A stretch of DNA of 41,043 bases from Leucogyrophana mollusca (taxonomy: Eukaryota > Basidiomycota > Agaricomycetes > Boletales): NCBI GenBank assembly GCA_021014945.1, contig MU266571.1, positions 1 to 41,043 of the forward strand. The letters are read 5' to 3'. Shown one piece after another: positions 20,939 through 33,129 of this stretch (position 1 is the first letter of the stretch; the number at the start of each line of letters is the position of its first letter). The notes beneath the pieces were generated by a model. It was not told the DNA's origin and made no database searches. It saw only the letters and a program-made list of their open reading frames with translations. Position numbers and translations under genes: made by a program.

Positions 20939-23643
20939 CTAATAATACGGGACAACAGGCTTCGAACGCAATCTGGAACCGTGAGTTTTAAACTGCGGGT
21001 GCAAGGGATCTGAGAATCGTGCCCGTGGTAGGAGCGGCCGCCCGCGTTTGTTGGTACGGGGCGTATCATCTGTATCAGGAATGAAGTCTTCTGAATCTAA
21101 TTGAGGACATCCACCAGCTGGGTTGTCGTCTGCTGATAGTCGTTCTTTCAGCACCCACTCAGTATGTTCCCACAAGCTAAGACTGTCGAAACAATCCGTT
21201 CTCCCTCGATAACAGTAATCTTTGATATCACTGGTGAGCATTATCTCACCTCTGTCTATTCTCAATGTCGCTTGTTCTTCGCTTACATGTCCCAGTTCAG
21301 ATTCTGCACTGAATCCTATCCCCTCCGTGCGATCATGACCGCATTCATTCATCTTCAACAACGACAAAAACTCGTAGAATTTAAGAGTGCGAAACGCATG
21401 ACTAGTGTAATAATCCCCACCACCTACAAGGTAACTCATCACTTGCTGACGAGAAATCTCTTGTTTACCCATCATCGCGTTGACAGCTTTCGTCATAAGA
21501 TTACGATTTTTATAGTTCGTGCTGCTAGTCACGTCCCCTTCGAATTTTGAGGAGTGTTGTTTAATCGCGTACTCAAGAGCAGATAACCCTACATGGAATT
21601 GCAAATTGCTTTTTGTCACATATTCGCTAACGTAGTACACAAGGGCCTTTGCAGCTTCGCCCGAACCGATATATTTAATGTCCATATTGCATTGCAACAG
21701 AAATATAATCACTTTGTTAAAATTGTTTATCCGAGGGTGAAGACGTCTCAACTCGATCGACTCGGACTCCGGGTCAATTTCCGTTAGACTGCGGGTATGG
21801 CCGTCTATTCGCATTCTGCAGTTTTCCTCCCCCCGTTTTTCGCCGTTCCTCAAGTGCTTATAACAGGTGTCGGTATGAACATGCCAATTACATTCTACTG
21901 CCAATCGCTTCACAAATAATCTGAATTCATACGTGAACGAATCATCGTCAAGTTCGGATATCTGAGGCAGCTTGTCTAACCTCGGGTCGATGTCCTCAAC
22001 AGGACGCTTCGGTTTATCTTTATCAGAAGGTTTATTTTCTTTACTCACACTTACCTGACCCGGTAGATGACAACTTATAAGATCCTCTAGCCACGAAAAC
22101 ATCGACTGCTGAAAATCAGCATCACTGCGCATGCGATCCCGTAACACTTGCGGACTAGGATTTCCCACAATCCATAGCAACATATGGCAATGAAGGGTAC
22201 CCCTACCCTGCGCTTCTACAGTGCCATAGTGTGCTTTACAATTGCCTAACAGCCCGGAACCCTGACCTGATTTGACTAATATTGACAGAAACGCTCGAAT
22301 CTGGATATCAAATGCAACTGCAGCAGGTCCGGGATTGGTCGCCACGAACCTTGCGCGTTCGAACGCTGACATCTCTCGCCATCGGTGTTCATCGATCCCA
22401 CCGACGGTCGCCAACAAAACGCTAGTAAGGTCGTGAGGGTTTAATGTTATAAACAAAGCCGGTGTACAATATTTTCTCATCAATGCCCGTATTTCGTTTC
22501 GCCTCGCTAATTTATAGCCTGCGCTTCCTCTCAGACAGGTAGCGGCAACATTGAGCCTCCATAAAATTCTTATTGCTCTTTTCTCTTGATGCGTGCTAGG
22601 CTTCGAATGGGGATTGCTCAACCATTTTTTTGCCAGATCACTTAATGTTGGGGCAACGGCCTTCAATTCGTTTGCGACTTCGACCTGGGATGCCGCTTTC
22701 ACTCTAAACGTGGTATTCATACTGACTTCCTTTTTTTGAATCATGTTCCAGCATATGAAAGCAAAATTCGGATCGGATTGGAAAGGAGACGTGTCCTGCT
22801 TCAACAAGGCTTTTACTTGGCACTCAAACGACATTTTAGAAGATTGTGAGCGGCCCTCGTGATGGAAGCCACCAATATTCCAAGGATCAAGGTGGGGGAA
22901 TAACAGCGCAAGCAGTCCCGGGTCTTCATCGGACACAAAATTTGTACCTGTGCGTGATGCAATGAAAGGTTTACGGTCTAGAGTGGATGCCAATGCATGC
23001 AATTTCATCGACTCTCTACTAGCTGGCGATCGGTCTCCACAAGTGTATCCTACATTATCCATTACTAGTTCACCTGTCGTCGTGTCGAAATTGGCATTGT
23101 CGCGACCTGCCGCGTCCTCAAGGCTTTCAGTGGTTTCAACTTCAGAAAGGTGACATATCTCAATCGCTTGCAATAAAGATGTGTCCATAAACTGATCTTC
23201 CTCCGCGAATAGATCATCCATGTTCTGTTGACTATATTGGACGCCAGCATCCTGATAGACGGTATTGTTTTCCATGTAAAAATCGATCAACGTTTTTACT
23301 ATTGACTTGGTGACTAAAACTGGTTTAGTTTTCATAAGAAGCTCGTGTGTAGGTATGGTATTGGAGCCGGTAAACAAAACGCTTATTGAGTCCTTGATCT
23401 CATCTCGACCGGGCGGTAATACATCACGCAATTTGACGGAATCTTGGGGTAGGATTGACACGTTACCTTTGTTGTATCTCTGAGATATTTCCTCCGACAT
23501 AGAGGGTCCGTTATTGCGTTTATGAGAAAAGTGGTGGGTAATTCGAGAGGACCTACAACGAGCAACAAGCATCAAGTCGAAGGGGGAAGCTCTTTGCAAA
23601 GCATCGTGCACTTCAGCTGGCAGCCGCTCATGTCCGTAGTATA
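20939..23643 (-). CDS. Helitron replicase, Rep (HUH nuclease) part
   Basis: The 890-aa frame 23611-20939 contains the Helitron-like N domain. PALFITLNPHDLTS (about 384-397) is Rep motif 1, GTLHCHMLLW (about 471-480) holds the two-histidine HUH motif, and YYVSEYVTK (about 659-667) supplies the tyrosine pair Y660 and Y664 with the four-residue spacing known from Helitron Reps. The frame ends early at TAG 20939. One extra C in the run at 20949-20951 would carry VVP on into LLADAFPRPDRGEEELEQF and the helicase linker. Its N-terminal side joins the upstream frame through the A7 run at 23643-23649, where one base fewer lets NF continue into YYGHERLPAEVHDALQ. Both breaks are single-base, so the element is recently dead or the assembly has errors here. 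Confidence 0.85.
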
Positions 23644-24758
23644 AAAAAATTAGACAGAGCCATTTTGGGTTGCCGTGGATGCTTACAAGTCAACGCGGAC
23701 AGGCAGTCCTGACATATATACATATCACCCAGTGAGTCCGTCCGAGTCAAACCTCTTGGATTGAGTATGGCATCAGAGTACGCGGACATACAGTAAGACA
23801 GGGGTAATGTACAGTCGGGGAGGCTAGGGTTTTGTAATAAGTACATAGGCAGGTCTCGAGGATCAACTATCTTCAGAATATGTGCCTCAATGTTGTGTCC
23901 GCACGGAGCACACACTCCGCGACGCTGTGCACGCGGGTCCATAGCACGCTGCCACTCACGAATGTAATCGCATTTGTTAGTGAATGGCAATATTTCCGGA
24001 AAAGTCAAGGGGTCGTCTTCCAACGCGTCGACTGTCGCGGATTGTGCTACCTGTTCTGACAAACGGTTTGTGCCCGAGTACGACAACGCTTCGTTGGCCA
24101 GACTCACTCAAGATTTCTGCTTGTTAAGCCGCTTGCGCTCTAGGTGATTGACACTGCTGACAGCTCTAGGAATCGGACGTGACAGAGGGGGATTCCGAGC
24201 ATCTCGCCGTGATGACATCAACGTCTTGAATAGATAGGTGGTCATGCAGCAGCTGTCGGAACACATGTGTAAGCGAAGATCGTCAGCAATGATCGTTTTT
24301 GTATCGACCTTGCTGGTGACCAGTCCGTGAGCATGTGCAATGGAAACCAAGTGTTCCTTGCGAAGGAAAGGAAAACCCTCAATCACAAACCGAGGAGAAC
24401 CAGAGCATACAGGTACATTGATCCCATGTGGATGAAGAGACACTGGATGTACGTCCTGATCTATCACTGACACAAACTCCATCGAGTCTCGGAGCAGGTG
24501 TGTGGTCACAAAGTGCATACCATCTCCGGGAAGGGAGATGTCAGAAACTATCAAGGGTCTGGTACCTAAACATTTGTTAAGTACGGAAGTGTGGTATATT
24601 ATGATAGGTTTACCTTGAATACGAAAGGCTGGCCAGGGCATTGCAAAGTCGCGAAAATTGGATGCGGAGGCTGACAACAACGAAATGTGTAGGGGGCAGG
24701 AGCATAGAAGCGTAATGATTAAAGGAGCTGGTCTTAGGGAAAAGAGACCCTTCACCAA
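23628..24758 (-). CDS. Helitron replicase, N-terminal part (DUF6570-type cysteine region)
   Basis: Two frames in the same register, 24758-24108 and 24107-23628, are separated by a single TGA at 24110-24108. The first includes CSDSCCMTTYLF and a likely intron (GTAAAC ... TTAG, about 24613-24566). The second has CAPCGHN, HILKIVDPRDLP, YICQDCLSALTC and PKMALSNF, the DUF6570 pattern that precedes the Rep domain in basidiomycete Helitrons. Beyond the A7 run at 23643-23649 the sequence continues into the Rep frame. The exact start is uncertain because basidiomycete copies vary here. Confidence 0.7.
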
Positions 24759-24863
24759 AAATCAGTGGCGTGAGTGATTATCACCAAAAGGGGTTGTCGG
24801 ACCGAACAGAAAAGCTGAGACGATTTTTCGGTTTTAGACCTGGAGCCCATTCGGGTCCAGGAA

Positions 24864-24871
24864 TACTATCC
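24864..24871. repeat. 8-bp target-site duplication of the KDZ element, left copy
   Basis: TACTATCC lies directly before the terminal CACCTGG and is repeated at 37129-37136 after the other end. A perfect 8-bp duplication fits KDZ/Zisupton-type integration. Confidence 0.9.
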
Positions 24872-25138
24872 CACCTGGCTTACCCAATAAGTAAGCTTTA
24901 CTAAACTGTAGTATTAAGGGCCGGCACCAGTAAACTAAGGCTTACCTGCAATTATCGCTCAGCACCGGCATTAACTCTGTTGCAAAATCCACTGGGGACT
25001 TCAGTGTATATACTGCTAGTGTGTGAGGGCCCGAGTGGGAATGTTCGGCATCCTCGGCACAGACACCCGCCCATAGCTTCCGTGGACCGTGGTGGGTGTT
25101 CCTATGTGTGAGGGCGGTGTGGGAACGGATTACTCTTT

Positions 25139-25213
25139 TCGCCGTCAAAAATCATATTGACCTCCTGCATGACATCATTTTGCAGGAGACCAACATGATT
25201 TTTGACGGCGAGA
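25139..25213. repeat. Inverted repeat (about 17-bp arms) inside the KDZ left end
   Basis: TCGCCGTCAAAAATCAT (from 25139) is repeated inverted as ATGATTTTTGACGGCGA near 25196-25212, with a second inner pair CTCCTGCA/TGCAGGAG. This would fold into a long hairpin just inside the TIR. The right end has no equally clear counterpart. Confidence 0.7.
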
Positions 25214-25579
25214 AAGGCAATTTGTCCCCACACTGCCCATAGCTTCTGTGGTGGCGCTCCTATGCATAGGCCCGAGCAGGAACCTTCGGCATCCTCAGCA
25301 CAGACACACCCGCCCATAGCTTCCGTGGGTGTGGTTCCGTTCCGAATACTTCGGGTGTATTTGTTCCGTCCCGAAAACCTCCTTTTGCAGCAACGTGGCA
25401 TCGTTGGGTCGCTTCCTTTGGTCCGAAATGGCGCAACAACTAATTCCCACCCTGTGTCTTCCTTGTTGCCAGTGGTGTTGACAGTACTCTACGCACTGCA
25501 TCTGGCTGAGGCCTGTGTCTTCATGTAAGTTTCTCTTGCCTCCTTGTTTATTCCATGATCTGATAGCACCAACCCACCA

Positions 25580-28500
25580 ATGCTTCGCCATGGGATGTCT
25601 ACAAAACTTTCTGGACTGTCCAAGGCTACCATCAGCCATGGATTTCGCCGTTCGGTAAGACAATCATGGACACTCACAGCAGGGAAGCAGCAACAGCGCA
25701 AGGCGAACGCAGACTCAAAGCGCAATGCTGAGATACAAGGTGAGGACACGCCCTGAAACAATGTTTTCACACCTCACATCTCCACAGAGTTACCTGCTGC
25801 AGACCGCGAAAACGTTGAGCGGATGGTTGCTGACCATGGAATGGACATTGAGGACATCCCATTCACCGCACCACCTGGAGACAAAGGTCTTGACCTGAGC
25901 TACGAGGGTGGAGAGCATGAGATGTTTGAGGGATTGGCGGAGGAAATTGTGGGCCTCACTGGCTTGTGAGTTCTCATTTTCTTTTTCATTGCTACTACTT
26001 ACTGTGTCTCAGTCGTCGCATTGACCCACGTGTGCGGCGCGATCACATCGAAACAAGGAATGAGCACTGGGGCCTCCAAGTGGATAGGCTCGTGGCAGCT
26101 TACTTGCATTATCGTAAACGTGACTTGGGCGACGGCATACCCTCACCTTTGGTAGACGAAGACACTGTGGATGGGACAGCATGTCCTGCACTCCATGACA
26201 TTGAGCTCGTTGACTTGTTCTGTGAGTCCTCTCTTTATTACAGGCACTATTTCAACTAATCATCATACAGCCCATCGCCATACTTCTTTGTCTGCGCAGG
26301 CCTCTCAAGTTTTTCCAAACGAGACATTGATCCATCACGGTTATCTTGGATCATCTCCATTATATCCAACTGTCGCCATCTCAATTCGAACGCTCGCTGC
26401 CTACTGTCAGATACACCGGACTTGCCCTCAATTTAGTATTCAAGCGCAGTGCAAAGCACTTTGTCATATGCACAATGTAAGCTTCTCTATGCTAGTTATA
26501 TGACAGCGCTGACTCATGTCAATTTGACTTACAGACACCGTACTGACCTTACCTCAGTGCTCAGTTCACTGATGCTTACGACATTTATCTGGAAATCATT
26601 TACAGGGTGGATCAACAACTCAAGGTAGCCCTGAAACGCGATGCACCAAATTGGCGCCTGCTCAATGCTTGTCCGGCATGCTTTTACAAGCTTGAGGATG
26701 AGCCGGACCTATGCATCGACTACCTCATCACCATGGACGGCAACAACAGCCTCAAACAGTGGTCTTCATGGATGTATGGTGGGACACCTCGTACTGACAC
26801 TCACAGCCCACGTTCCAACTACTGGCTTACCCCAGAAGCTGTGGATAAATTCAAGGATGAAGTTCAATCATGTTCGGTAGGTGTCAGAGTTGTTTCAGTG
26901 GACTGTCATTCATGAATTTACTATAGAAAGCGCCTACATCTGACAATGGTCCTGATGATGATTGGGACGACGATGATGACTCACCCATTTCAGATTGCGT
27001 GAGGCGCTGGCATAATGCTGGCCCTGAGCAATGCAAGCGAATGTTCAGGGTCTATGACGAGTTCGGCATATTCATTGCTGCTGTCATATCCCGTGCATAC
27101 ACACACACATCTCCGGTCCTCCACCTCTGTCTCCGGTCCTCCGACCTTGTAATACCTCCTCCGTATGTTCCTCTATTGTTTGTTTCCTTATACGATATAC
27201 TCTGCCTATGTACTACTTATTGTCTTTATTGTTTATATGACAGCTGTCAGCTCTTTTGTCTCGACTTAACAATAGTCTCCGTTTCCTCCGAGCTCCGACT
27301 CCATTCCTCCATGCTCCGTTGACATATCTTTTTGCTATACGATTTATACTATACTCACTTTGTGTTAGTTATCCACATCTAGCTCTGAAACACTGGTAGT
27401 ATAAAAGCCTGTACTCTACATCGTTTGTACTCAGTTCAAATATCAACAAAGTTGATTCCCTTGCTCAACCTCCGTTCCTCCACGTGCTCCGATCTCCAGA
27501 CACAACCTCCACCCTCAGTCCTCTTCTATTCAATCCCTTGATCTCCACTTCCTCCAAAATACTGGGACCAAGTCCACAGAAGGGCGCAGTGCACAAACTG
27601 AAGCCAAGTCCCTTATCGTCTCTATTGTATCTCTCCGCTTACCTTGTCATGATCTCCGGAGCTAGCTCCGGACCCCCGGAATCGCGTACTTGACAGCTGC
27701 ATGCTGCCATCGCTTCGTATTATTGGCCTGCAATATGATTCGAAGTGGAGAACTGTAAGTCCTTACAAGATGCTTCTTCGAGTACGTTTATCTAGTTCAA
27801 GTTGGGCAGCTTAAAATATCCTCTGGCCATTATCAATCATCTACTTGACGTGTACGGTAAAGGCGGCGGTTGTGCATACGACATCGGCTGTGCCTTTTCG
27901 AAGACTTTAAACAACAGCAGCTTGGGCCCTCGAGTTCGACTTCTCAACTTTCTCATGATGGTTGGGGCATTTCATGGCCATGCACATAACAGGAAATGCC
28001 AACTCTGTTGGCATCCAATGTATATCATGGGCACTGGACATAGCAAAGGGGAAGGATGTGAGCATATCTTCTCCTCTTCAAATGATCTAGCACGAGGTAC
28101 CCAACATGCAAGTCCTTTCCATCGGCACCAAGCAATTGAAGAACACTTTGCATTTTGGGATGCTGACAAATATGCTGCACTGAGTAAAGTATCTGATCAT
28201 TCACAAAGCTAGCACTCATTTATCCATTCCAGGTAACTTCCTACGAAATCATTACCGGGAGGCTTTGACCACAATTCACATGTTGGAAACAGAGCTCGCC
28301 ACTGTCAAATCAACCCTTAATTTGACTGACACTGATTTTCTGATATTTCACGCAGCAGAGAAGTCATTTCTTGAGCAGCTGCAGGAGCCTCCTGTGCAAG
28401 ACCATCTCAAGATACGATACGTTGAGGTTCTCAATGAACATGTCAGATGCAGGTGATCATAGCCATTATATGGGTATGCATTATTACTCATGGTCAACAA

Positions 28501-31500
28501 GAACCAAATGAGATCTAGCCTGCGAAGCAGCAAACAATGCCCTAAACACCGCTCCAGTCGGCGGTGGCTTTACGGAGATTCATGCGACTCTGTTGCAAAC
28601 TCGTAAGTGTGTGGATACAGCCTATGTAAGATTGCAGAACGCTGAAGGTCTCGCTGCCCACATGGAACTCCAACTTGGGATTGAGAAACGTTGGGAGATT
28701 GGTGGCCCTGACTACAACTGTTTCAAGGAAGAGGCCTCTCTCTGCAGTTATCGTACTGCACTGGATGAACTTGAACGTTTGGTTGTCATGCGTCTCTTCG
28801 AGCTATCAAAGTTGTCTCTCTCTGGCACAGGTTTTGTTTCTTTCGCTTTGTACTGTTGACAGCTTATGTACTGATATATGACAACTCAGGTTATAAGCTT
28901 CGCCAGCAGATCGGGAAAGGTCTACAACGGTGTTCCCAGGCAATTCGAAATGCCATCACCCGATACAATACTCAAGCGGCTGCCTAGTGTTGTTGGCAGA
29001 ACTCTGCCGTTCTGCCAACTGGTTCTGCCATACCGGCATTTGCCGGCATTTGCCAGAGGGGGGTTGGCAGAACATGGCAGAATCTAGGAGGGGTCGTGGG
29101 AGATAATATCGATAACATATGAAGTTTTCAACACACTGGCCGAGATACTGAACATCCCGCCTCTAATTATGGCCACAAAAAAGTCGGGTGGCCGTCCTCC
29201 ACCCGCTATCTATGAGGCAAACTTTATCGCACTTGAAAAAGTCGACAACAAGTCCAATCGATGCTGGTAGCAATGCAAGTGGTGTGGAGAGGGTAGTGCA
29301 CAAATTCAAGGCAGAGACAACAACCTGGTCAACCATCTAATAGACCAGCTACGCTGCCCAAACTGTCCTGCGGAAAACCGTCAAGAGGCTCGAGTCTTTC
29401 TGGCTGGCAAAAGTCTTGCAAACTCGGGAACAGCTCACCACACCCTCATTGCCCCTCCTATCACTGCCACCCCCACTGCCAGCGCTTCGTCTATCACTAC
29501 GGCATCGGGATCATTAGAAGCAGCCAACTCTGGTGCCTCGTCTGTTGTGGCAGCGAGAAAGCGCCAGAGAAATGGGACTCTTCAAGGATTCATTGACCAT
29601 GCTTTGACTCCAGTACAAAAATCCACAGCGGATGTGAAGCTCCTTCGGTAAGACAATAGATTGAGCCATTTCCTGTGTGTATAGTAAGTAACTCATGTAA
29701 CAAACCAAAATCCCACAGGTTTTTCGTACATGGAAATATTCCTTTTCTTGCCACCGAAAATCCATACTTCCATGAATTCCTAAACGAGATTCGCCCCTCT
29801 TACACCGCACCTTCTCGTTATGTGTTATCACATTCTGTTTTGGACAGTGAGGTCGCACGCGTGCAGATCGAAGAAATTGCACGTTTAAAGCCACGGAAGC
29901 GCCTCACAATGCTGATGGATGGCTGGGAGGACCGGCTCAAGAGGAGCTTGTACGGTATGATGGTGACTGAAGTAAAACAAAGCCCAGTTGTACTGGCACT
30001 TCAGGACATGACAGGACATCGAGGCACTGCAAGCAATCTTGTCGAAGCTTCACAAATGGCTCTGAAAACTATGGAGATCGAGGACGGAAAAAACTTAATT
30101 GCTCTTACTACTGATAATCCGACTGTGATGCAAGCATTCCGCCGCAAATTTCAGGAAAAGTTCTTTTGGGTGCTAGTGGGTATTAAAATTCTTCGCACAC
30201 AACACAGTCCAATCTTTTGAATTATCCAGACATTTGCATGCTTTCTACACCAGCTCAATACCATGATCGGAGACATCTGCTCGTATCCTCCAATGAAGGC
30301 CATTATATCGCAAACAACACGGATTGTTAATTTTTTCAATAACTCCCATTACTGGGGTGGCCAGGTTAACGATGAAGCAAAATCGCAGAATATCAAGCGC
30401 AAAATGAAGCAAAACTGCGAAAGCCGCTGGTATGCCCTTATATTACAAGGACTTAGTGTCCAAGCGTACAGGTGTGCCGACTTGAGTCCCGAAGGACCCG
30501 TCGAAGGATACTGACCATCCCCAATGTGCCAACAGAAATCCCTTATCTTATGTCTGCCTGAGGCCAGAGGCACAAAAGAAAACCAATGGACAAACACCTG
30601 TGGCTGCTGATGTCGTTCGAACGGTTTTATACGACCTGAAATATTGGACACTACTCAATCAACTGACAAGGACCACGAAATTGATTTACGACGCCATCGG
30701 GAATCTCGAATCGCGCGATGCAACTCTTGCTGACTGTATGCTTGAACTCATTCGATGCGCGCGAACAATGTCCCAACTCGAGCGTGATCCTGACGAAGAC
30801 GAGGGCTTCTGGCTACACGCGAAAACAGTTTTCAGACAACGCTTTCATGCCATGAACACTGATATCCACTCCCTTGCACTATTCCTCCACCCATCGTGTA
30901 GAAAACTCGCCATCCAGCAAGTCGCAAATGGGCGCTCATTCGACCGCTTGCTTAAGATAGCCCTCGATATCGCAAAACGTTGGCGATGGAGTGAGGCTAA
31001 AGCAAAGAAACTCATCGACGACATGAAACAATATCACCTGTGTCGAGCACCCTTTGCCGGTGGACAACCAGATGGGCTGACGTGGTGGGAGGGATTGACG
31101 GTCTCGGCGGAGGAGCATCCTCTGAAAGCGCTGGCGATAGTGCTTTTTTCAATTGTCCCGCACGCCGCCGAAGTCGAGCGCTTGTTTTCAGATTTGGGTG
31201 GCACGCAAAGCATCAAACGCTGTAACCTCGCAGTCAATACTTTCGAATCACTTGGTAAACTTCGATCAAACTACACATACCATCTCCATCAGAAAGCCCT
31301 GGCCGCTGGGAAACCAATTCGTCGTCGGCACGCCCATATGCATACGCAAAAAGGCCCTGGTATCAACACGAATCTCGCAACCGATCTGGAAATCAACTTC
31401 GCCTGGGTTCCGCCTCTTACCGCTGAAGTTGAGGCTGTTGACGACAATCTCGAAGGCCCCGAAGCCATCTCATTAGACGAGATCGACGAAGCATTTGCGC

Positions 31501-32497
31501 AGCTCGAAAGGGAGAAGATAGAAATGGCGGCTGAGCTTGGAGCTGTGGCCGAAGATGTGTTATCTGGTGCAGTGTATGACTTCGCAGAACTCACAAGGGT
31601 AGATCAAGGGATGCTGCCTCAAGGTCTTGATGACGAGGTGGTCTCCGTGGTACAGGATTCGGATAACAATGGCGGAGCATGGGATATCGACGCCCTGATG
31701 TCGTCTGAGGGTCTCTAGATAGCAGTAAACACGAAAACGAAGGAAAATGGCACCTGTGTTCTGCCACGTTCTGCCGCCGATGGCAATTGCCAGTTCTGCC
31801 GCTTCTGCCGGCAGAACCGCCCGAAAACAGTTCTGCCCCCTACGCTACGGCTGCCCTTAATCCCCCGCGCCCAACAATCTCTTGGAAGGAGATTGCGGAC
31901 TACACCTTTTTGGGTGAGTTCGACCTGCTGCGACAATCCCACTCCGACCCACGATGTGAAGATTGGACCAAGCCTGCCCAGCACGAAGCTACCATCAAGT
32001 ATTTCAAGCTACAGTGTGCTCGAGAAGAGATTGCACGGCTGAATGTTGAGATTCGACGTTTACGAACGTCAATACATGACAAAGAGGTTGTGACCACTCA
32101 GATCATCACTAACCTCCTCGACACAAATCACTCCCTTGGTTTAGAACTCCAGCGGCAGTGGCAGACCCGTGTTGCTGTCAATGCAATACATATATACCGA
32201 CTTGATCAGATTGAGTGCTTGTTGGGTTTCTCTGGTCTCCGAGGCATTGGTGTTCGTGAGACGCACATCAAGGACCTGTTACCTCTCCTAGACACCAATA
32301 TTGAACCACTAGGTATGGTTGCACCATTTACATTGTGCGCTCAAACTTACATGCATACAGTACACTCAAGCAGCATCAGTCACAAGGTCCAGAACATCAT
32401 AGCATCTGACTATGCTGATGCTGATGTCCTTGAACAGGATGACCATGGCATTGAGATGCAAAACTTTGTCGAGTACATGGATTCCATCATAGATTAA
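25580..32497 (+). CDS. KDZ transposase, interrupted by a solo LTR and a hAT element
   Basis: The first exon is 25580-25739 (MLRHGMSTKL), the second 25788-25965; further short introns follow with kept phase. Motifs match basidiomycete KDZ transposases: VFPNETLIHHGYLG, SPLYPTVAISIRTLAAY, WRLLNACPACFYKLEDEP, TMDGNNSLKQW, YWLTPEAVDKFKDEV, HRFVLLACNMIRSGEL, YDIGCAFSKTL, AFHGHAHNRKCQLCWHP, GEGCEHIFSSSNDLAR, and after the hAT element NPPRPTISWKEI, GEFDLLRQSH and EATIKYFKL. The acidic active-site region (YDIGC ... EGCE) is present. Removing 27082-27695 plus one GCTGC, and 28985-31847 plus one CGGCTGCC, restores one uninterrupted frame. The N-terminal CxC cysteine cluster seen in some relatives was not found. 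It ends in TAA 32495-32497. Confidence 0.85.
27077..27700. mobile_element. Solo LTR (27082-27695) with 5-bp duplication GCTGC
   Basis: The insert starts TGTCATATCC and ends ACTTGACA, so TGTCA/TGACA form the short terminal inverted repeat of an LTR. The flanking GCTGC copies are 27077-27081 and 27696-27700. Inside, TATAAAAG at about 27400 is a plausible LTR promoter. No gag or pol sequence is present, so it is the 614-bp remnant of a retrotransposon after LTR-LTR recombination. It sits in the KDZ transposase between GIFIAA and CCHRFVLLAC. Confidence 0.9.
28985..31847 (+). mobile_element. hAT transposon inserted in the KDZ transposase gene
   Basis: Terminal inverted repeats are imperfect: TAGTGTTGTTGGCAGAACT on the left against TAGCGTAGGGGGCAGAACT on the inverted right end. 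The 8-bp duplication CGGCTGCC lies at 28977-28984 and 31848-31855, as expected for hAT. GGCAGAAC-type subterminal repeats are dense at both ends. The element is 2863 bp and carries one plus-strand transposase gene. Confidence 0.92.
29169..31718 (+). CDS. hAT transposase, with a stop codon in the BED zinc finger
   Basis: From ATG 29169 (MATKKSGGRPPP) the frame reaches a BED-type finger, but TAG at 29268-29270 falls between CW and QCKWCG. It then continues through NHLIDQLRCPNC and FIDHALTPVQ. Introns are likely at about 29648-29719 (GTAAGA ... CACAG) and before FACFLHQLNTMIGD (acceptor near 30228); another separates SVQAYR from the 30600 frame. The catalytic region contains LTMLMDGWEDRLKRS and ALTTDNPTVMQAF. 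The C-terminus has the hAT dimerisation signature (FSIVPHAAEVERLFSDLG ... NTFESLGKLRSNY) and an acidic tail. It ends in TAG. The single stop suggests a recently disabled gene. Confidence 0.85.
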
Positions 32498-33129
32498 GTA
32501 CATATGTGTGCATGCAATAATATTGTACACTCGCCCCGCTGTATCCTCCCCCATTCCAATGCCTGAATGTTAGAAGATATATATAGTATGAAGCGCAACA
32601 GAATCCAAGATATACTCCAAAGCCTGGACATTCAAAGATATCTATAGTACAAAGCACAACAGAATCCAGATGTGTGGATGTTTGAAGATATCTATAGTAC
32701 GAAGTGCAACAGGATCCAGGATAGGTACAGAAGTGGGCTTAACAGATCAACCAACACAGGGTGAGAAGAAGACGTGTGCACAAGACTCAGAAAGTCAGTG
32801 TTGCATGCTAGTGCCTTGTAAGTGAAGTATCAACCCACACATGCTCAGATGGGATGCAACTCATTGTTACTCGACAAATGCCACCAGAACCGAGTCGTAA
32901 ATGCTGCATCTACACTCAGTGGGACACTGACTAGCTACTAGTACATGAATTATGTATATCGAACCTACAAGTAAGTCTCATTGTCAGTCTATTTGAGTTG
33001 ATAGCTTACTAGTGAAAAGCCACCACGATAAGGTCTTCGGCAAAGTTGAATGTAAACCACTCACTTCATAACAGGACTACACTCTCCAGGTGTTCATATT
33101 ACATTCTACCAGCACACCACTGAGCGATC
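32498..33129. repeat. Spacer between the two KDZ genes, with imperfect tandem repeats
   Basis: From about 32563 to 32715 a unit of about 55-65 bp is repeated three times. Each unit contains GAAGATAT or AAGATATCTATAGTA followed by GCAACAGAATCC or GCAACAGGATCC. The rest has no gene. It should contain the transposase 3' region and the promoter of the accessory gene. Confidence 0.55.

Larger units (their letters stand above)
18620..24758 (-). mobile_element. Helitron, coding part (rolling-circle transposon)
   Basis: Five minus-strand frames in series together carry everything expected of a Helitron replicase: an N-terminal region, a DUF6570-type cysteine region, the Rep nuclease and a PIF1-like helicase. 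Helitrons start with TC and end with a hairpin and CTRR and leave no target duplication; I could not place either terminus. In the coding orientation the 3' end should lie left of 18620. The gene cluster to the left (9.8-18.6 kb) may therefore lie inside the element, but this is not proven. Confidence 0.75.

Noticed and set aside
20939..23649. Programmed ribosomal frameshifting in the Helitron
   Set aside because: The shifts are at several unrelated sites without a canonical slippery sequence plus pseudoknot; mutation or sequencing error is simpler.
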